DNA from: CAZKTF01 sp964555565
GTDB taxonomy: Bacteria; Planctomycetota; JAJSAM01; JAKLKS01
Direction: 5' to 3'
Assembly: GCA_964555565.1 (NCBI GenBank)
Contig: CAZKTF010000007.1
Coordinates: 1-39,720 of the forward strand
DNA length: 39,720 nt
Each line of letters starts with the position of its first letter. Position 1 is the first letter of the stretch. The position numbers and the translations under genes were made by a program. Below the pieces are notes generated by a model. That model was not told the origin of the DNA and searched no databases. It saw nothing but the letters and a program-made list of their open reading frames with translations. This document shows, piece by piece, positions 22,050 through 31,381 of this stretch.

Positions 22050-22310
22050 CTAGGACAGGTGGCGCGAGATCAGCTTCGTCATCTCGAACATGTTGACCTG
22101 CTTCTTGCCGCCGAAGACCGCGACGAGGTTCTCGTCGGCGTTGATCATCCGCCGGTTCTTCTTGTCCTGCAGGCCGTTACGCTTGATGTAGGCCCACAGC
22201 TTCTTCGTGACCTCCGTCCGCGGCAGGGGCTTGTTGCCCACGACCGTGGCCAGCTTCTCGCTGGGGGTGAGAGGCCTCATGAACGCCGCATTCGGCTTCC
22301 GCTTCGCCAA
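22050..22310 (-). CDS. SWIB/MDM2-domain protein
   Basis: This 86-residue protein is almost entirely a SWIB domain: KRKPNAAFMRPLTPSEKLATVVG, LPRTEVTKKLWAYIKRNGLQDKKNRRMINAD, then LVAVFGGKKQVNMFEMTKLISRHL. Stand-alone bacterial SWIB proteins of this length and sequence are widespread. They are thought to associate with DNA or topoisomerase, though their role is not defined. The start is a TTG at 22310, supported by GGAGG five bases upstream. The next in-frame ATG would remove conserved residues. The region upstream holds several inverted repeats. Confidence 0.9.
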   Translation of the reverse strand: MAKRKPNAAFMRPLTPSEKLATVVGNKPLPRTEVTKKLWAYIKRNGLQDKKNRRMINADENLVAVFGGKKQVNMFEMTKLISRHLS

Positions 22311-22661
22311 GGCAACCTCCTTGTGTCTGTCCGTATCCCCGGGGGAGTCCGTCCCCCGAACTCTTCGTGGTGATCGGCTCCGCCGCCGCCACCTATCAAG
22401 GGGCCACTCTATAGGAGAGAGGGGTCGTTTCTCCTATGGAAAACGGCCGTTTCCATGGGGAAAACGGGCGGAACAGTGACCTTCCCCCTATGGGAATCGG
22501 GGGAAAGCCTGCCCTCCCACGGACTTGGGTCACGTTCCCGCCCCCTCCGGGGAGCGCTCCCGGCGCCGGAATTCCTTGGTGCGGTCCACCGGATTCCGCA
22601 TCCTGCTGCGCCCCCCGAGCGAGGTCGGCGGGGGGGCGCCCCCTGCGAGGTCCCCCCTCTG
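22311..22661. promoter_or_regulatory. Divergent intergenic region with overlapping inverted repeats
   Basis: This 351-base region lies between the SWIB gene and the lipoprotein gene. ATAGGAGA (22411-22418) pairs with TCTCCTAT (22430-22437). It overlaps a second near-palindrome, ATGGAAAACGGCCGTTTCCAT (22436-22456). Related strings CCATGGGGAAAACGGG and CCTATGGGAATCGGG follow within 50 bases. This patch is less G+C-rich than its surroundings and looks like an operator or promoter region. No coding gene is visible in it. Confidence 0.4.
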
Positions 22662-22988
22662 ATGGCTCTTGGACACGTCCTCGCCGTCGCCGCCCTCGCC
22701 TTCGCCGGGTGCGCCGTCCCCGGTACTCCCTCCGCCGGGACCTCCTCAGCCGCGCGCGAGCCCGCGCCGGAGCAGGCGCCGGTCCCGCTCTTCGTCGCCG
22801 ACGGATCGGTGGCCCGCGACCCGGAAACCGAGGCCCCCGTCTACCTCTGCCGCGGGGCGCTCGCGCCCGCGGGGTGCCCGCGCTGGAACGCGGACGGGAC
22901 GGTCGTGCGGGACGAGTCCACCGGCGCCCCGGTCTTCGAGGAACGCGCGGACGGGCGGGTGGTCCGGGTCCTGCTCGTCGTGCCCTAG
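22662..22988 (+). CDS. Small predicted lipoprotein
   Basis: The 108-residue protein begins MALGHVLAVAALAFAGC, a lipoprotein signal peptide with Cys17 in a lipobox (AFAGC). The rest is short, with two internally similar segments: DGSVARDPETEAPVYLC and DGTVVRDESTGAPVFEE. Each pairs a DG(S/T)V start with an APV ending. A second and third Cys are at CRGALAPAGC. No family is recognised. It probably sits in the inner or outer membrane. It is convergent with the gene at 22996. The start choice rests on the lipobox distance. Confidence 0.6.
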   Translation: MALGHVLAVAALAFAGCAVPGTPSAGTSSAAREPAPEQAPVPLFVADGSVARDPETEAPVYLCRGALAPAGCPRWNADGTVVRDESTGAPVFEERADGRVVRVLLVVP

Positions 22989-22995
22989 GCCGGGC

Positions 22996-23721
22996 CTACT
23001 TCAGGCGCTCCACGACGAGGTCGTCGAAGCGGGTCACGGAGTCGGCCTTGGTCCAGAGGCCGATCGCCCCCTCGGCGTAGGTGTCGTCCTCGGCGCGCAG
23101 GAGCCACTTCCCGTCGAGCGCCGCACGGAGGACGCGGCCCTGGGCCTCCACCTCGATCACGTGCCAGGTCCCGAGCGGCGGCGGCTCCACCTGCGCGGTC
23201 GCGAGCTGCCAGCGCCGCCCGCCGCCGATGACGTAGAGGCGGAAGTTGTCCTCCATGGCGTTGGCCCGCACGAGGTAGCCGTCCGCGGGTCCCCGCGCGC
23301 GGAAGAGGATCCCGCCGCTCGCGTCCTCCAACCCCCTGACGGGCTTGAAGGAGACGCGGACGCGGAAGTCCCTCGGCGTCCCCGCGGCCTCGCCCGCGAG
23401 GAGGACCGCCCAGGGGTCCACGGCCTGCGACTGCTCCAGCGCCATCCCCGGGCTCGGCCCCGTGGCGTCGGCGACGGCGGCCCAGGTCCCCGCGGCCGGG
23501 GCGAAGCCTGCCGGGACCGCGCCCGCCGCGAGGTCGTCGAACTTCCATGCGCGGGTCTCGAGGGCCGGCGAGGGGGCGGGGTTGGCGACGGGCGGCGGCT
23601 CCGCGCGCGCCGGCGGCGCGGTCTCCTCGGAGGCGGAGTCCCCCCGGCGGTGCCCGGTGCAGCCCCCGCAGCCGAGGGCGGCGGCGAGGAGGGGGAGCAG
23701 CGCGAGGAGGGCCGCCCTCAC
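22996..23721 (-). CDS. Lipoprotein with concanavalin-like (LamG/DUF1080-type) domain
   Basis: This 241-residue protein has a lipoprotein signal (RAALLALLPLLAAALGC, Cys18), a Pro/Ala-rich linker, and a jelly-roll domain of about 180 residues. The domain runs from WKFDDLAAGAVPAGF, with DFRVRVSFKPV, SGGILFRARGPADGYLVRANAMEDNFRLYVI, WHVIEVEAQG and the end IGLWTKADSVTRFDDLVVERL. This layout is typical of DUF1080/3-keto-disaccharide hydrolase-type and LamG domains that bind or cleave glycans. Catalytic residues cannot be assigned. The GTG start overlaps the boxB stop (GTGA), so it is probably co-transcribed, although a link to benzoate metabolism is not obvious. Confidence 0.75.
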   Translation of the reverse strand: MRAALLALLPLLAAALGCGGCTGHRRGDSASEETAPPARAEPPPVANPAPSPALETRAWKFDDLAAGAVPAGFAPAAGTWAAVADATGPSPGMALEQSQAVDPWAVLLAGEAAGTPRDFRVRVSFKPVRGLEDASGGILFRARGPADGYLVRANAMEDNFRLYVIGGGRRWQLATAQVEPPPLGTWHVIEVEAQGRVLRAALDGKWLLRAEDDTYAEGAIGLWTKADSVTRFDDLVVERLK

Positions 23722-25130
23722 AGCCTCACGTACTCCCACTCGAAGGGCTTCTTGTTGATCCCGTGGGCCGGGGGGGCGATCCAGGAGGCGATCTTCCCCG
23801 GTTCGTGGACCTCGTGCATCAGGGACTGCACGTAGGCGCGGTCGGCCTCGTCCGGGAGCCACTCGTGCTTGCGGCGGTCCCAGGTCTCCCCGGTGAGCAA
23901 GTTCCCGTCCGGGTCGAAGCGGTGCGCCGCGTGGACCCCGATGTGCCTGTGGAACCGCCGGCTCGGGAGGCGGAAGCGGAACTCCAGGCCCGCCTTCTCC
24001 AGGATGGCGTTCCACTTCCTCACCCCGCGCTCGTTGTCCTCGACGTAGGCGTCGCGCAGCAGCTCGTTCATGGCGTTGCGGAGCGGGACCTCCTCGCGGA
24101 CGAGCCTCCCCTCCTTCACCTGCTCCATCGTGTAGGCGGCGTCGAGCGCGCGGTGGTCCGCGTAGGTCTCCTCGCGGTGGCGCCCCTTCAGCCCGGAGGC
24201 GAAGAAGTCGGCCGCGTTGGAGGAGACCTCCCCGCCGAAGAGGTCGAGCGAGAGGGCGTACCAGAGGTTGATGGACTTCTGGATCGTGGCGAGGTCGAGG
24301 GCCCCGTGCCTGCGCGGGTCGTCCCCCTTGTGCGAGAGGGCCAGGTCCACGGTCCGCTGGATGACCCGCCCCACGCCCGTCTCGCCGACGAACATGTGGT
24401 GCGCCTCCTCGGTCAGCATGAACTTGCAGGTGCGCGAGAGCGGGTCGAAGCCGCTCTCGGCCAGCGCGAGGAGCTGGTACTTCCCGTCCCGGTCCGTGAA
24501 CATCGTGAACATGAAGAAGTCGAGCCAGTTCTCGATGGGCTGGTTGAAGGCCCCGAGGATCCTCGGGCGGTCCGGGTCGCCGCTGCGGCGCGCGAGCAGC
24601 TCCTCGGCCTCGTGGCGGCCGTCGCGGCCGAAGTGGGTGTGCAGCAGGTAGACCATGGCCCAGAGGTGGCGGCCCTCCTCGACGTTGACCTGGAAGAGGT
24701 TGCGCAGGTCGTAGAGGCTCGGCGCGGTCTTCCCCAGCAACCGCTGCTGCTCGACGCTGGCGGGCTCCGTGTCCCCCTGGGTGACGATGATGCGCCGGAG
24801 CATGTTCCGGTACTCGCCGGGGACCTCCTGCCAGGCCGGGTCGCCGAGGTGGTCGCCGAAGCCGACCTTGCGGTCGGGGATCGCGGGCTCGAGGAAGATC
24901 CCCCAGCGGTAGTCGGGCATCTTCACGTAGTCGAAGTGGGCCCAGCCGCCCGCCTCGACGGAGACCGCGGTCCGGAGGTAGACGTCCTTCTCCTGGAAGC
25001 CCTCCGGCCCCATGTCCCTCCACCACTTGAGGAACTCCGGCTGCCACTGCTCCAGCGCGCGCTGCAGCCGCTTGTCGTCGGTGAGCCCGACGTTGTTGGG
25101 GATCTTCGCGTTGAGATCGACGTTCGCCAT
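23718..25130 (-). CDS. boxB: Benzoyl-CoA 2,3-epoxidase, di-iron oxygenase component
   Basis: BoxB inserts one oxygen atom into benzoyl-CoA to give the 2,3-epoxide, using electrons from the reductase BoxA. The protein is 470 residues, close to the known length. It opens with VDLNAKIPNNVGLTDDKRLQRALEQWQPEFLKWW, the usual BoxB N-terminus. Di-iron ligand motifs are NVEEGRHLWAMVYLLH and LTEEAHHMFVGETG, both of the E...ExxH type. The start at 25130 gives the family N-terminus directly. boxC is nearby at 26897-28567 but separated by a plus-strand gene and is not in the same operon. No boxA-like reductase is in the window. Confidence 0.95.
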   Translation of the reverse strand: MANVDLNAKIPNNVGLTDDKRLQRALEQWQPEFLKWWRDMGPEGFQEKDVYLRTAVSVEAGGWAHFDYVKMPDYRWGIFLEPAIPDRKVGFGDHLGDPAWQEVPGEYRNMLRRIIVTQGDTEPASVEQQRLLGKTAPSLYDLRNLFQVNVEEGRHLWAMVYLLHTHFGRDGRHEAEELLARRSGDPDRPRILGAFNQPIENWLDFFMFTMFTDRDGKYQLLALAESGFDPLSRTCKFMLTEEAHHMFVGETGVGRVIQRTVDLALSHKGDDPRRHGALDLATIQKSINLWYALSLDLFGGEVSSNAADFFASGLKGRHREETYADHRALDAAYTMEQVKEGRLVREEVPLRNAMNELLRDAYVEDNERGVRKWNAILEKAGLEFRFRLPSRRFHRHIGVHAAHRFDPDGNLLTGETWDRRKHEWLPDEADRAYVQSLMHEVHEPGKIASWIAPPAHGINKKPFEWEYVRL

Positions 25131-25315
25131 CGCCGCTCCGCTCCTCGGGGCCCGTCGCCCCGCCGGGGGGCTCGGCCGCGGCCCTCCATCATAGGGGAGC
25201 CCGCGCGCTCCCCCCGACGATAAGACGCCTCCCGTTGACTTCCGGCACCCGCCCCTTACGATCCCCGTATCGGGTCGTTCGAGGCGGGCGTGCGGGGTCC
25301 GGGAGGCCGGTGAGG

Positions 25316-26734
25316 ATGCCGTCCGTCCGCGGTCCGCTCGCCGTCGCCCTCGCGCTTGCGGCGGCGGCCGCACCGGCAGGCCTCGCGGGGATCTCGCGCG
25401 AGAGGATTCCGTTCCCCTATGGCTTCGACCTTGCCACCGGCTCGTCCAGCGCGCCCTCGATCGCCACCACTCCGGACGGAGCGCCCCACATCCTCTACCC
25501 GCAGGCCGGGCAGATCCTCCACCACGCCTGGCGCAGGGGAGGGACCTGGAGGGACGAGGTCGTGGATCCCCGGTACGCATGGTCCGAGGCCCAGTCGATC
25601 GCGGTGGATGGGCTCGGCCGGGTCCACGTCGCCTACAGCGCCTACGACGAGCCGTACTCCGGTGAAGCGGTGGTCATGCACGCCGTCCGCGACGATTCCG
25701 GCTGGAGCCTCACCGAGATCGCCCCGGGTCGATTGGCCGTTCTCTACCTGGGTCCCGACGATCGCCCGCGGATTGTGTTCGAGGGACCCGATCGGATGGA
25801 GGTTGCGACCTTCGACGGGCTGGGCTGGGGGGTCGGGGAGTTCGGCCCGGCGCCGCCGGATTCCATCCGGCCGCTCGCCCTCCTGCCGGACTCGGAGGGG
25901 CATCTCCACGCCCTGGCAGATCGGGGCGGCGGATGGGGAGGGGACTACGCCACCGACGCCACGGGGACCTGGGTACGAACGACCGAGTGGGGCGTGTCCC
26001 TCGCCCTCGACCGCCAGGGGCATCCCCACCTCGCCACCGGGGCGGCGACCGGCATCGAGGGGGCGAGGGACCGGTTGGTCCACCGCTGGTTCGACGGCGC
26101 TGTTTGGCAGGGGGAGGACGTGCTCGAGTGGGGGGTGGCCCCCCGGCTGCGGGACGCCCCCCGCATCGGGCTGGACGCGGCGGGACGTCCCTTCCTCGTC
26201 TACTACCAGCTGGAGGAGTTCCCGGACGGTGCCACGGCGACCATCCGGCTGGCGTACCACGACGGATCCGGGTGGCGGGATCTCCGGGTCGGCCGGCCCG
26301 GCCCCGCCTTCCCGTTGCCTCCCGCAGTTGCGGGCGACGGTTCGATCCACGCGATCTGGATCGGCGCGTGGGCGCGCGTCGCGCTGCCCGACCTGCAGGC
26401 CGACGCGGAGCAGGTCCGGTCGGAGTCCGTGGAGGACGGCGCGCGCCTTGCGGGCGCGCTCCGCGTCCGCAACCTCGGGGCCGGCCGGTCGCGGGCGACG
26501 CGGGCCCGCTTCTATCTCTCCGACGACGACCTCTTCGACGAGGGCGACGAACCGATCGCCGGCTCCCTGGGCGTCCCGGCCCTCCCGCCCGGAGGGAAGG
26601 CGCGAATCCCGCTCGCGCTGCACGTCCCCGGCCCCGTCGCGGGGAAGCGCCTTCTGATGGTCCTCGATCCCGCCCGCCGTCTCCACGACATCGACCGCCC
26701 GAACAACACGGCCGCAATCCCCCTCGGGGAATGA
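25316..26734 (+). CDS. Secreted beta-propeller-like protein with C-terminal CARDB-type domain
   Basis: This 472-residue protein has a signal peptide (MPSVRGPLAVALALAAAAAPAGLAG). Repeats built on 'DGxGRVHVAYS', 'DSEGHLHALAD', 'DRQGHPHLATG', 'DAAGRPFLVYY' and 'GDGSIHAIWIG' follow, about 50-60 residues apart, and look like blades of a propeller. The last ~110 residues (LRVRNLGAGRSRATRARFYLSDDDLFDEGD..., IDRPNNTAAIPL) form a CARDB-like beta sandwich with an acidic, possibly calcium-binding loop. It should be exported. No enzymatic motif is visible. GAGG lies just before the ATG at 25316. Confidence 0.75.
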   Translation: MPSVRGPLAVALALAAAAAPAGLAGISRERIPFPYGFDLATGSSSAPSIATTPDGAPHILYPQAGQILHHAWRRGGTWRDEVVDPRYAWSEAQSIAVDGLGRVHVAYSAYDEPYSGEAVVMHAVRDDSGWSLTEIAPGRLAVLYLGPDDRPRIVFEGPDRMEVATFDGLGWGVGEFGPAPPDSIRPLALLPDSEGHLHALADRGGGWGGDYATDATGTWVRTTEWGVSLALDRQGHPHLATGAATGIEGARDRLVHRWFDGAVWQGEDVLEWGVAPRLRDAPRIGLDAAGRPFLVYYQLEEFPDGATATIRLAYHDGSGWRDLRVGRPGPAFPLPPAVAGDGSIHAIWIGAWARVALPDLQADAEQVRSESVEDGARLAGALRVRNLGAGRSRATRARFYLSDDDLFDEGDEPIAGSLGVPALPPGGKARIPLALHVPGPVAGKRLLMVLDPARRLHDIDRPNNTAAIPLGE

Positions 26735-26744
26735 CGCCCGGCAG

Positions 26745-26791
26745 TGGGCGATCCTGGACTCGAACCAGGGACCCCCTCCTTGCAAGAGAGG
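26745..26791 (-). tRNA. tRNA 3'-half remnant (anticodon TGC), D-arm absent
   Basis: On the minus strand the order is anticodon stem CCTCT, loop CTTGCAA (anticodon TGC), stem GGAGG, variable GGGTC, T-stem CCTGG, loop TTCGAGT, stem CCAGG, then acceptor strand ATCGCCC and A. The T-arm pairs perfectly. No D-arm or normal 5' acceptor strand is found before it. A GGCGAAT (26793-26799) that could pair imperfectly with ATCGCC directly abuts the anticodon stem. CCA is not encoded. It looks like a truncated tRNA gene, such as is left at an attachment site, not a functional tRNA. Confidence 0.6.
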
Positions 26792-26896
26792 GATTCGCCA
26801 GGAAGACACGCGGGAAGCGGGCGGAGGCGAACGACCCGGAGGGAGATCGGGCCCCAGCCGTCCCCACCCCACGCTGCGGTCTTCCCGACGGGCGGG

Positions 26897-28567
<1,671 letters not shown>

Positions 28568-28730
28568 GGGCCCCGGACTCTACCCCCGCGCGGGCCGGTG
28601 GCGCGCATTCGTCGAAACGCCGACGGCCGCCTCCTCGTCGCCAATCCTGCTTGCTCCGGGAGGCCCTTCCGGGACAATCGCCGGCTTGCGCCGCGGGGGA
28701 GCCCCCGGCGCGGGCGGGAGGGCCGACCCG

Positions 28731-29930
28731 GTGGCGGAACGGAGGAAGGACGCTTCGTCGGCGGCGGCCGGGGCGGAGCCCCCGCCCGGCCCCGTCTCCT
28801 GCGTCGATCCCGACGGGAACCTCGTCGGCGGCGGGAAGCCGCCGCTTCCCGACGAGAAGGTGGCGGGGCTGTACCGCCACATGGTCCGCGCGCGGCGCTT
28901 CGACGCCCGGCTCCTCAAGCTCCAGCGCCAGGGCCGCATCGGGACCTTCGCCCCCTGCTTCGGGCAGGAGGCGGCCCAGGTGGGCTCCATCTCCGCCCTG
29001 GAGAAGACCGACTGGTTCGTCCCCTCCTTCCGGGAACTGGGCTGCGCGCTCTACCGCGGCGCCCCGCTGAAGAGCGTCCTCCTCTACGCCATGGGGCTCG
29101 AGGAGGGCTCCGTGATGCCGAAGGGGGCGCGGGACCTCCCCATCTCGATCCCCGTGGGGGGGCAGTCCTCCCACGCGGTGGGGCTCGCCTGGGCGATGAA
29201 GCTCCGGGGCGAGAAGTCCGCGGCCATCGTGTACTTCGGCGACGGGGCGACCTCCGAGGGGATCGTCCACGAGTCGATGAACTTCGCCGGCGTCCTCGGG
29301 CTGGGCGTCATCTTCTTCTGCCAGAACAACCAGTGGGCCATCTCCACGCCCCGCCGGATGCAGGCCGCCGCCGCCGCGCTGGCCCCGCGGGCCGCGGCCT
29401 ACGGCTTCCCCGGCGTCCAGGTGGACGGGAACGACGTGCTGGCCGTGCACCAGGTCGTCTCCGAGGCGGCGAAGCGGGCGCGGGAGGGGGGCGGGGCGAC
29501 CTTCGTGGAGGCCATCACCTACCGCCGCGGCCTCCACACCACCGCCGACGACCCGCGGGTGTACCGCTCCGAGGCCGAGGAGAAGGAGTGGGAGAAGAAG
29601 GACCCCGTGGACCGGGCCCGTCACTACCTGGAGAAGCGGAAGGCGTGGGACGAGAAGCAGCAGACCGCGCTCGAGGCGGAGATCGACGCCGAGATCCAGA
29701 AGGCCCTCGAGGAGGCCGAGGCCTACCGCGCGACCGGGGTGGACCCGCTCGAGATGTTCGACTTCGTCTACGTCGAGATGCCGCCCTACCTCCTCAAGCA
29801 GCGGAGGGAGGCGGAGGAGGCCTTCCGCGGGCGCAACGTGGTCGCGGGGGCCAGCGAGGCGAAGAAGGGCCCGGGCGGGGCGGCCGCGGTGGGGGAGCTG
29901 GAGGAAGCCCCCGAGGAGAAGCCCCGATGA
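28731..29930 (+). CDS. 2-oxoacid (pyruvate/branched-chain) dehydrogenase E1 alpha subunit
   Basis: This 399-residue thiamine-diphosphate enzyme subunit has the TPP motif starting GDGATSEGIVHESMNFAGV and ending QNNQWAIS. It also has the FRELGCALYRG and GLHTTADDP regions of the branched-chain-type alpha subunit. With the beta subunit it decarboxylates a 2-oxoacid and passes the acyl group to the lipoyl domain of an E2 protein, which is not encoded here. The GTG at 28731 is preceded by GGGAGG at 9 bases. The C-terminus is longer than usual, with a charged coiled-coil (EKRKAWDEKQQTALEAEIDAEIQKALEEAE). The stop overlaps the beta gene (ATGA). Confidence 0.88.
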   Translation: MAERRKDASSAAAGAEPPPGPVSCVDPDGNLVGGGKPPLPDEKVAGLYRHMVRARRFDARLLKLQRQGRIGTFAPCFGQEAAQVGSISALEKTDWFVPSFRELGCALYRGAPLKSVLLYAMGLEEGSVMPKGARDLPISIPVGGQSSHAVGLAWAMKLRGEKSAAIVYFGDGATSEGIVHESMNFAGVLGLGVIFFCQNNQWAISTPRRMQAAAAALAPRAAAYGFPGVQVDGNDVLAVHQVVSEAAKRAREGGGATFVEAITYRRGLHTTADDPRVYRSEAEEKEWEKKDPVDRARHYLEKRKAWDEKQQTALEAEIDAEIQKALEEAEAYRATGVDPLEMFDFVYVEMPPYLLKQRREAEEAFRGRNVVAGASEAKKGPGGAAAVGELEEAPEEKPR

Positions 29931-30940
29931 GCGCCGCCGCCGCCGGCACCGCGACGCGGCTCACCATGGTGGAGGCGCTCAACCGCGCGCTGGCCGAGGA
30001 GATGGAGCGGGACGAGCGCGTCCTCCTCCTCGGCGAGGACGTGGGCGTGGACGGGGGCGTGTTCCGCGTGACGAAGGGGCTCCAGGCGCGCTTCGGCAAG
30101 CACCGCGTCGTGGACACCCCGCTCGCCGAGGCGTGCATCGTGGGGGCGAGCGTCGGGCTCGCGCTCGGCGGGATGCGCCCCGTGTGCGAGATGCAGTTCT
30201 CGGGCTTCATGAACTTCGCCTACGGGCAGATCCAGCCGCACCTGTCCCGCTGGCTCGGCCGCACGCGCGGGGTGCAGCGGATGCCCGTGGTGATCCGCGC
30301 CCCCTCGGGCGGGGGGATCCGCGCGCTGGAGCACCACAGCGAGTCGGAGGAGATGTCCTACGTCTCGGTCCCGGGGCTCGTGGTCCTCATGCCCTCGGGG
30401 CCCCGGACCGCCTACGGCCTCATGAAGGCCGCCATCCGGAGCGAGGAGCCGGTGATCTTCTTCGAGCCGAAGTCCATCTACCGGGCCTTCCGGGAGGAGG
30501 TCCCGCAGAAGGGGGAGCCCTTCCCCATCGGGCGCGCGGTCGTGGACCGGGAGGGGACCGACCTCACCGTGGTGACCTGGGGGGCGATGCTGCGGAAGTG
30601 CCGCGAGGCCGCCGACCGCGTCACGCGGGACACGGGGGCCTCCATCGAGATCGTCGATCTCCTCACCCTCAAGCCCATGGACCCGCACGCCGTCATGGAC
30701 TCGGTGCGCAAGACCGGGCGCTGCGTCGTGGTCCACGAGGCCCCGCGCACGGGCGGGTTCGCCGGGGAGATCTTCGCCCGCATCGCCGAGGAGAAGGACG
30801 TCTTCTACGGGCTCCGCGCCCCCCCGGCACGAGTCGCCTCCTACGACGTCCCCTACCCCCTCTTCGCGCGGGAGAACGCCTGCTTCCCGGACGTGGAGAG
30901 GATCGAGGCGCAGATGAAGGCGACGCTGGCGGAGGGGTGA
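29927..30940 (+). CDS. 2-oxoacid dehydrogenase E1 beta subunit
   Basis: The 337-residue beta subunit has MVEALNRALAEEMERDERVLLLGEDVGVDGGVFRVTKGL, DTPLAEACIVGASVGLALGG, EMQFSGFMNFAYGQI and SEEPVIFFEPKSIYR, all standard for pyruvate or branched-chain E1 beta. It completes the TPP site and the subunit interface of an alpha2beta2 enzyme. The ATG overlaps the alpha stop, so the two are coupled. A strong hairpin terminator follows 10 bases after the stop. No E2 or E3 genes follow, so the complex relies on genes elsewhere. Confidence 0.92.
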   Translation: MSAAAAGTATRLTMVEALNRALAEEMERDERVLLLGEDVGVDGGVFRVTKGLQARFGKHRVVDTPLAEACIVGASVGLALGGMRPVCEMQFSGFMNFAYGQIQPHLSRWLGRTRGVQRMPVVIRAPSGGGIRALEHHSESEEMSYVSVPGLVVLMPSGPRTAYGLMKAAIRSEEPVIFFEPKSIYRAFREEVPQKGEPFPIGRAVVDREGTDLTVVTWGAMLRKCREAADRVTRDTGASIEIVDLLTLKPMDPHAVMDSVRKTGRCVVVHEAPRTGGFAGEIFARIAEEKDVFYGLRAPPARVASYDVPYPLFARENACFPDVERIEAQMKATLAEG

Positions 30941-30949
30941 CCGGAATCG

Positions 30950-30981
30950 AACGGCCCCGGGGGTCGCCCCCCGGGGCCGTT
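30950..30981. terminator. Strong bidirectional hairpin between E1 beta and the cold-shock gene
   Basis: AACGGCCCCGGGGG (30950-30963) and CCCCCGGGGCCGTT (30968-30981) are perfect 14-base arms around a TCGC loop. The hairpin lies between two convergent genes. It is followed by GTTGT on the plus strand, without a long U-run. Confidence 0.85.
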
Positions 30982-30997
30982 GTTGTCGGCGTCGGTG

Positions 30998-31201
30998 CTA
31001 ATCGACGGGGACGACGTTGGCGGCGCGGAGGCCCTTCTCGCCCTGCGTGATCTCGAAGGTGACCTTCTGACCGTCGCGGAGGGTCTTGAAGCCCTCGACC
31101 TGGATGGCGGAGAAGTGGCAGAACACGTCCTTCCCGTCATCCCCTGAGATGAACCCGTAGCCCTTCTGGTCCGAGAACCACTTGACCGTTCCGGTCGGCA
31201 T
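30998..31201 (-). CDS. Cold-shock protein (CspA family)
   Basis: This 67-residue OB-fold RNA-binding protein has the RNP1 and RNP2 motifs GYGFIS and DVFCHFSAI. The N-terminus TGTVKWFSDQKGYGFI and the end LRAANVVPVD are typical. It melts RNA secondary structure and acts in cold adaptation or as a general RNA chaperone. The ATG at 31201 follows AGGAGGG at 10 bases. Two strong short hairpins occupy the leader immediately upstream, which could bear on its regulation. Confidence 0.95.
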   Translation of the reverse strand: MPTGTVKWFSDQKGYGFISGDDGKDVFCHFSAIQVEGFKTLRDGQKVTFEITQGEKGLRAANVVPVD

Positions 31202-31262
31202 CGATGAGACCCTCCTGCAAAGACCCCCGACACGGGGGCTCAATCCCGCCCCCTCGCGGGGG
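31202..31262 (-). promoter_or_regulatory. Hairpin-rich 5' leader of the cold-shock gene
   Basis: Two perfect hairpins are visible: CCCCCG (31224-31229) ACA CGGGGG (31233-31238), and GCCCCC (31248-31253) TCGC GGGGGC (31258-31263). They lie 20-60 bases before the start codon. Structured leaders that respond to temperature are known for cspA-type genes; that this one does so is inference. Confidence 0.4.
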
Positions 31263-31263
31263 C

Positions 31264-31289
31264 AAAAAATAACCGCGGCACCTCGCGGT
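31264..31289 (-). terminator. Rho-independent terminator after the NifU-like gene
   Basis: Read on the minus strand, ACCGCG, loop AGGTGC, CGCGGT is followed by TATTTTTT. The stem is six perfect pairs, and the U-run is one of very few T-rich tracts in this window. It lies about 90 bases after the NifU-like stop and upstream of the cold-shock leader. Confidence 0.75.
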
Positions 31290-31381
31290 ACCGCGGCGCC
31301 AAGGCTCGATCAGGTCTTTCTACCCGTCAGCATCGTCAAGGACGACTGTACCCGATCCCGCGGGGGAGGCAACGGAAAAGG

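Noticed and set aside
22436..23080. Plus-strand open frame starting in the inverted-repeat region
   Set aside because: It has no protein-like composition and overlaps the lipoprotein gene, which has a clear signal peptide and lipobox.
26745..26830. A complete functional tRNA-Ala gene
   Set aside because: There is no D-arm and no normal 5' acceptor strand, and the acceptor lacks the G3:U70 identity pair.
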